Shown here: positions 63,492-64,000 of the stretch, in pieces
How positions within the stretch are numbered: the first letter of the stretch is position 1
Layout: every line of letters starts with the position of its first letter
Assembly (NCBI RefSeq): GCF_015291745.1
Contig: NZ_CP030060.1
Coordinates: 310,001-374,000 of the forward strand
Length of the DNA stretch: 64,000 nt
Direction of reading: 5' to 3'
Source: Bradyrhizobium sp. CCBAU 53351
GTDB lineage: Bacteria > Pseudomonadota > Alphaproteobacteria > Rhizobiales > Xanthobacteraceae
Notes under the pieces: model-generated
Told to the model about the DNA's origin: nothing
Seen by the model: only the letters and a program-made list of their open reading frames with translations
Databases searched by the model: none
Translations under genes and position numbers: made by a program

Positions 63492-64000
63492 ATGAAACGC
63501 CACGACGAACAAATGTCCAACAACGCGAGGACAACCGAACGGGCCTTCAGCGGCCCTCGTTCGGCGCTTCGGGTGATGGATATCCTGCAGGCGTTAGCGG
63601 CCGAACCGGAAGGTCTTACGCTGGCAAAGCTCAGTGACCGCCTAAAACTGCCGAAAACGAGCGTCTTCAGCCTCATGCGCGCGCTCGAAGGCGGGGGATA
63701 TGCTCGCAGCGACAACGGCCACTACATTCTCGGCGATCAAGCGATCAAGCTTGGCGCGAGCCTGGCTCAGGCTCGATCGTTCCCGAAATGTGCGCGTCCC
63801 GTCCTGGAGCGGCTCGCACGAGAGACCGAGGAGACGATCCTGCTCGGTGTCCTCTCCGAGGAGGGCCACGAGATATCTTACGTCGATGTCATCGAATCGG
63901 AAAAGCCGCTGCGCTTTGCGGTCCGCATCGGCAACCGGCGGCCGCTGTATTGTACGGCCGCAGGAAAGGCGATGCTGGCATTCCTACCAGAGAATGTTCA
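63492..64000 (+). CDS. IclR-family transcriptional regulator, partial
   Basis: At least 169 residues from the ATG at 63492, running off the right edge. The winged helix is SALRVMDILQALAAEPEGLT, LAKLSDRLKLPKTSVFSLMR. The effector domain begins with VLERLARETEETILLGVLSE and VRIGNRRPLYCTAAGKAMLA. IclR proteins control catabolic or efflux genes in response to small molecules. Ribosome site and start look normal. The target genes lie outside the window. Confidence 0.8.
   Translation, partial: MKRHDEQMSNNARTTERAFSGPRSALRVMDILQALAAEPEGLTLAKLSDRLKLPKTSVFSLMRALEGGGYARSDNGHYILGDQAIKLGASLAQARSFPKCARPVLERLARETEETILLGVLSEEGHEISYVDVIESEKPLRFAVRIGNRRPLYCTAAGKAMLAFLPENV

Noticed and set aside
1..64000. CRISPR arrays, tRNA or rRNA genes
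   Set aside because: No regularly spaced repeats and no tRNA-like cloverleaf or rRNA sequence was recognised by eye; short tRNAs could still be missed without a covariance search.

Overview
The window is a rhizobial accessory island. GC content is high and codon use is alphaproteobacterial. It contains a NodD-type nod box (19056-19105) upstream of a sulfotransferase, a TtsI-type tts box (61795-61822) upstream of a XopP-like type III effector, a MobC/relaxase pair, and many insertion-sequence scraps. A Bradyrhizobium- or Mesorhizobium-like symbiosis or genomic island is the best guess. No rRNA, tRNA, CRISPR array or housekeeping operon was seen.

Layout. 0-9.5 kb: a broken AbiEi/AbiEii pair, an Mrr-like nuclease, a wrecked AAA ATPase with an IS1182-type remnant, a frameshifted DUF2130 gene, an intact AbiEi/AbiEii pair and three decayed small genes. 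9.6-16.3 kb: a PIN toxin remnant, an XRE-ImmA/IrrE regulator and a divergent HORMA/TRIP13 (type III) CBASS operon whose cyclase is frameshifted. 16.4-26.3 kb: a repeat- and IS-rich graveyard holding the nod box, the sulfotransferase, MobC and the relaxase. 26.5-36.8 kb: a two-gene HTH + PD-(D/E)XK cassette, SIR2-HerA, an intact DUF2130 gene and another AbiE pair. 37-44 kb: a small peptide with a radical SAM/SPASM maturase, a convergent M48 protease/membrane cluster, and a nuclease-like and an ADP-ribosyltransferase-like gene. 44.1-51.6 kb: a complete type II CBASS (CapV, CdnA, Cap2, Cap3), a second short CBASS (Cap15-like + CD-NTase) and a DisA-N-like/Cap15-like divergent pair. 52.4-56.5 kb: a prokaryotic ubiquitin-like operon (Ubl, E2, JAB-E1, APH-like kinase, DUF6527). 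57-64 kb: IS110, IS21 and LacI fragments, the type III effector with its tts box, an orphan excisionase-type antitoxin and the start of an IclR regulator that runs off the right edge.

How it fits together. Most intact genes belong to anti-phage or toxin-antitoxin modules: three CBASS cyclases, SIR2-HerA, three AbiE pairs plus fragments, and a Ubl conjugation system. They are interleaved with symbiosis functions (Nod-factor-type sulfation, type III effector) and remnants of a mobilisable element. At least ten genes carry one- or two-base frameshifts or nonsense codons. Several are homopolymer-length changes, so real decay and assembly error must be separated before the broken systems are called dead.
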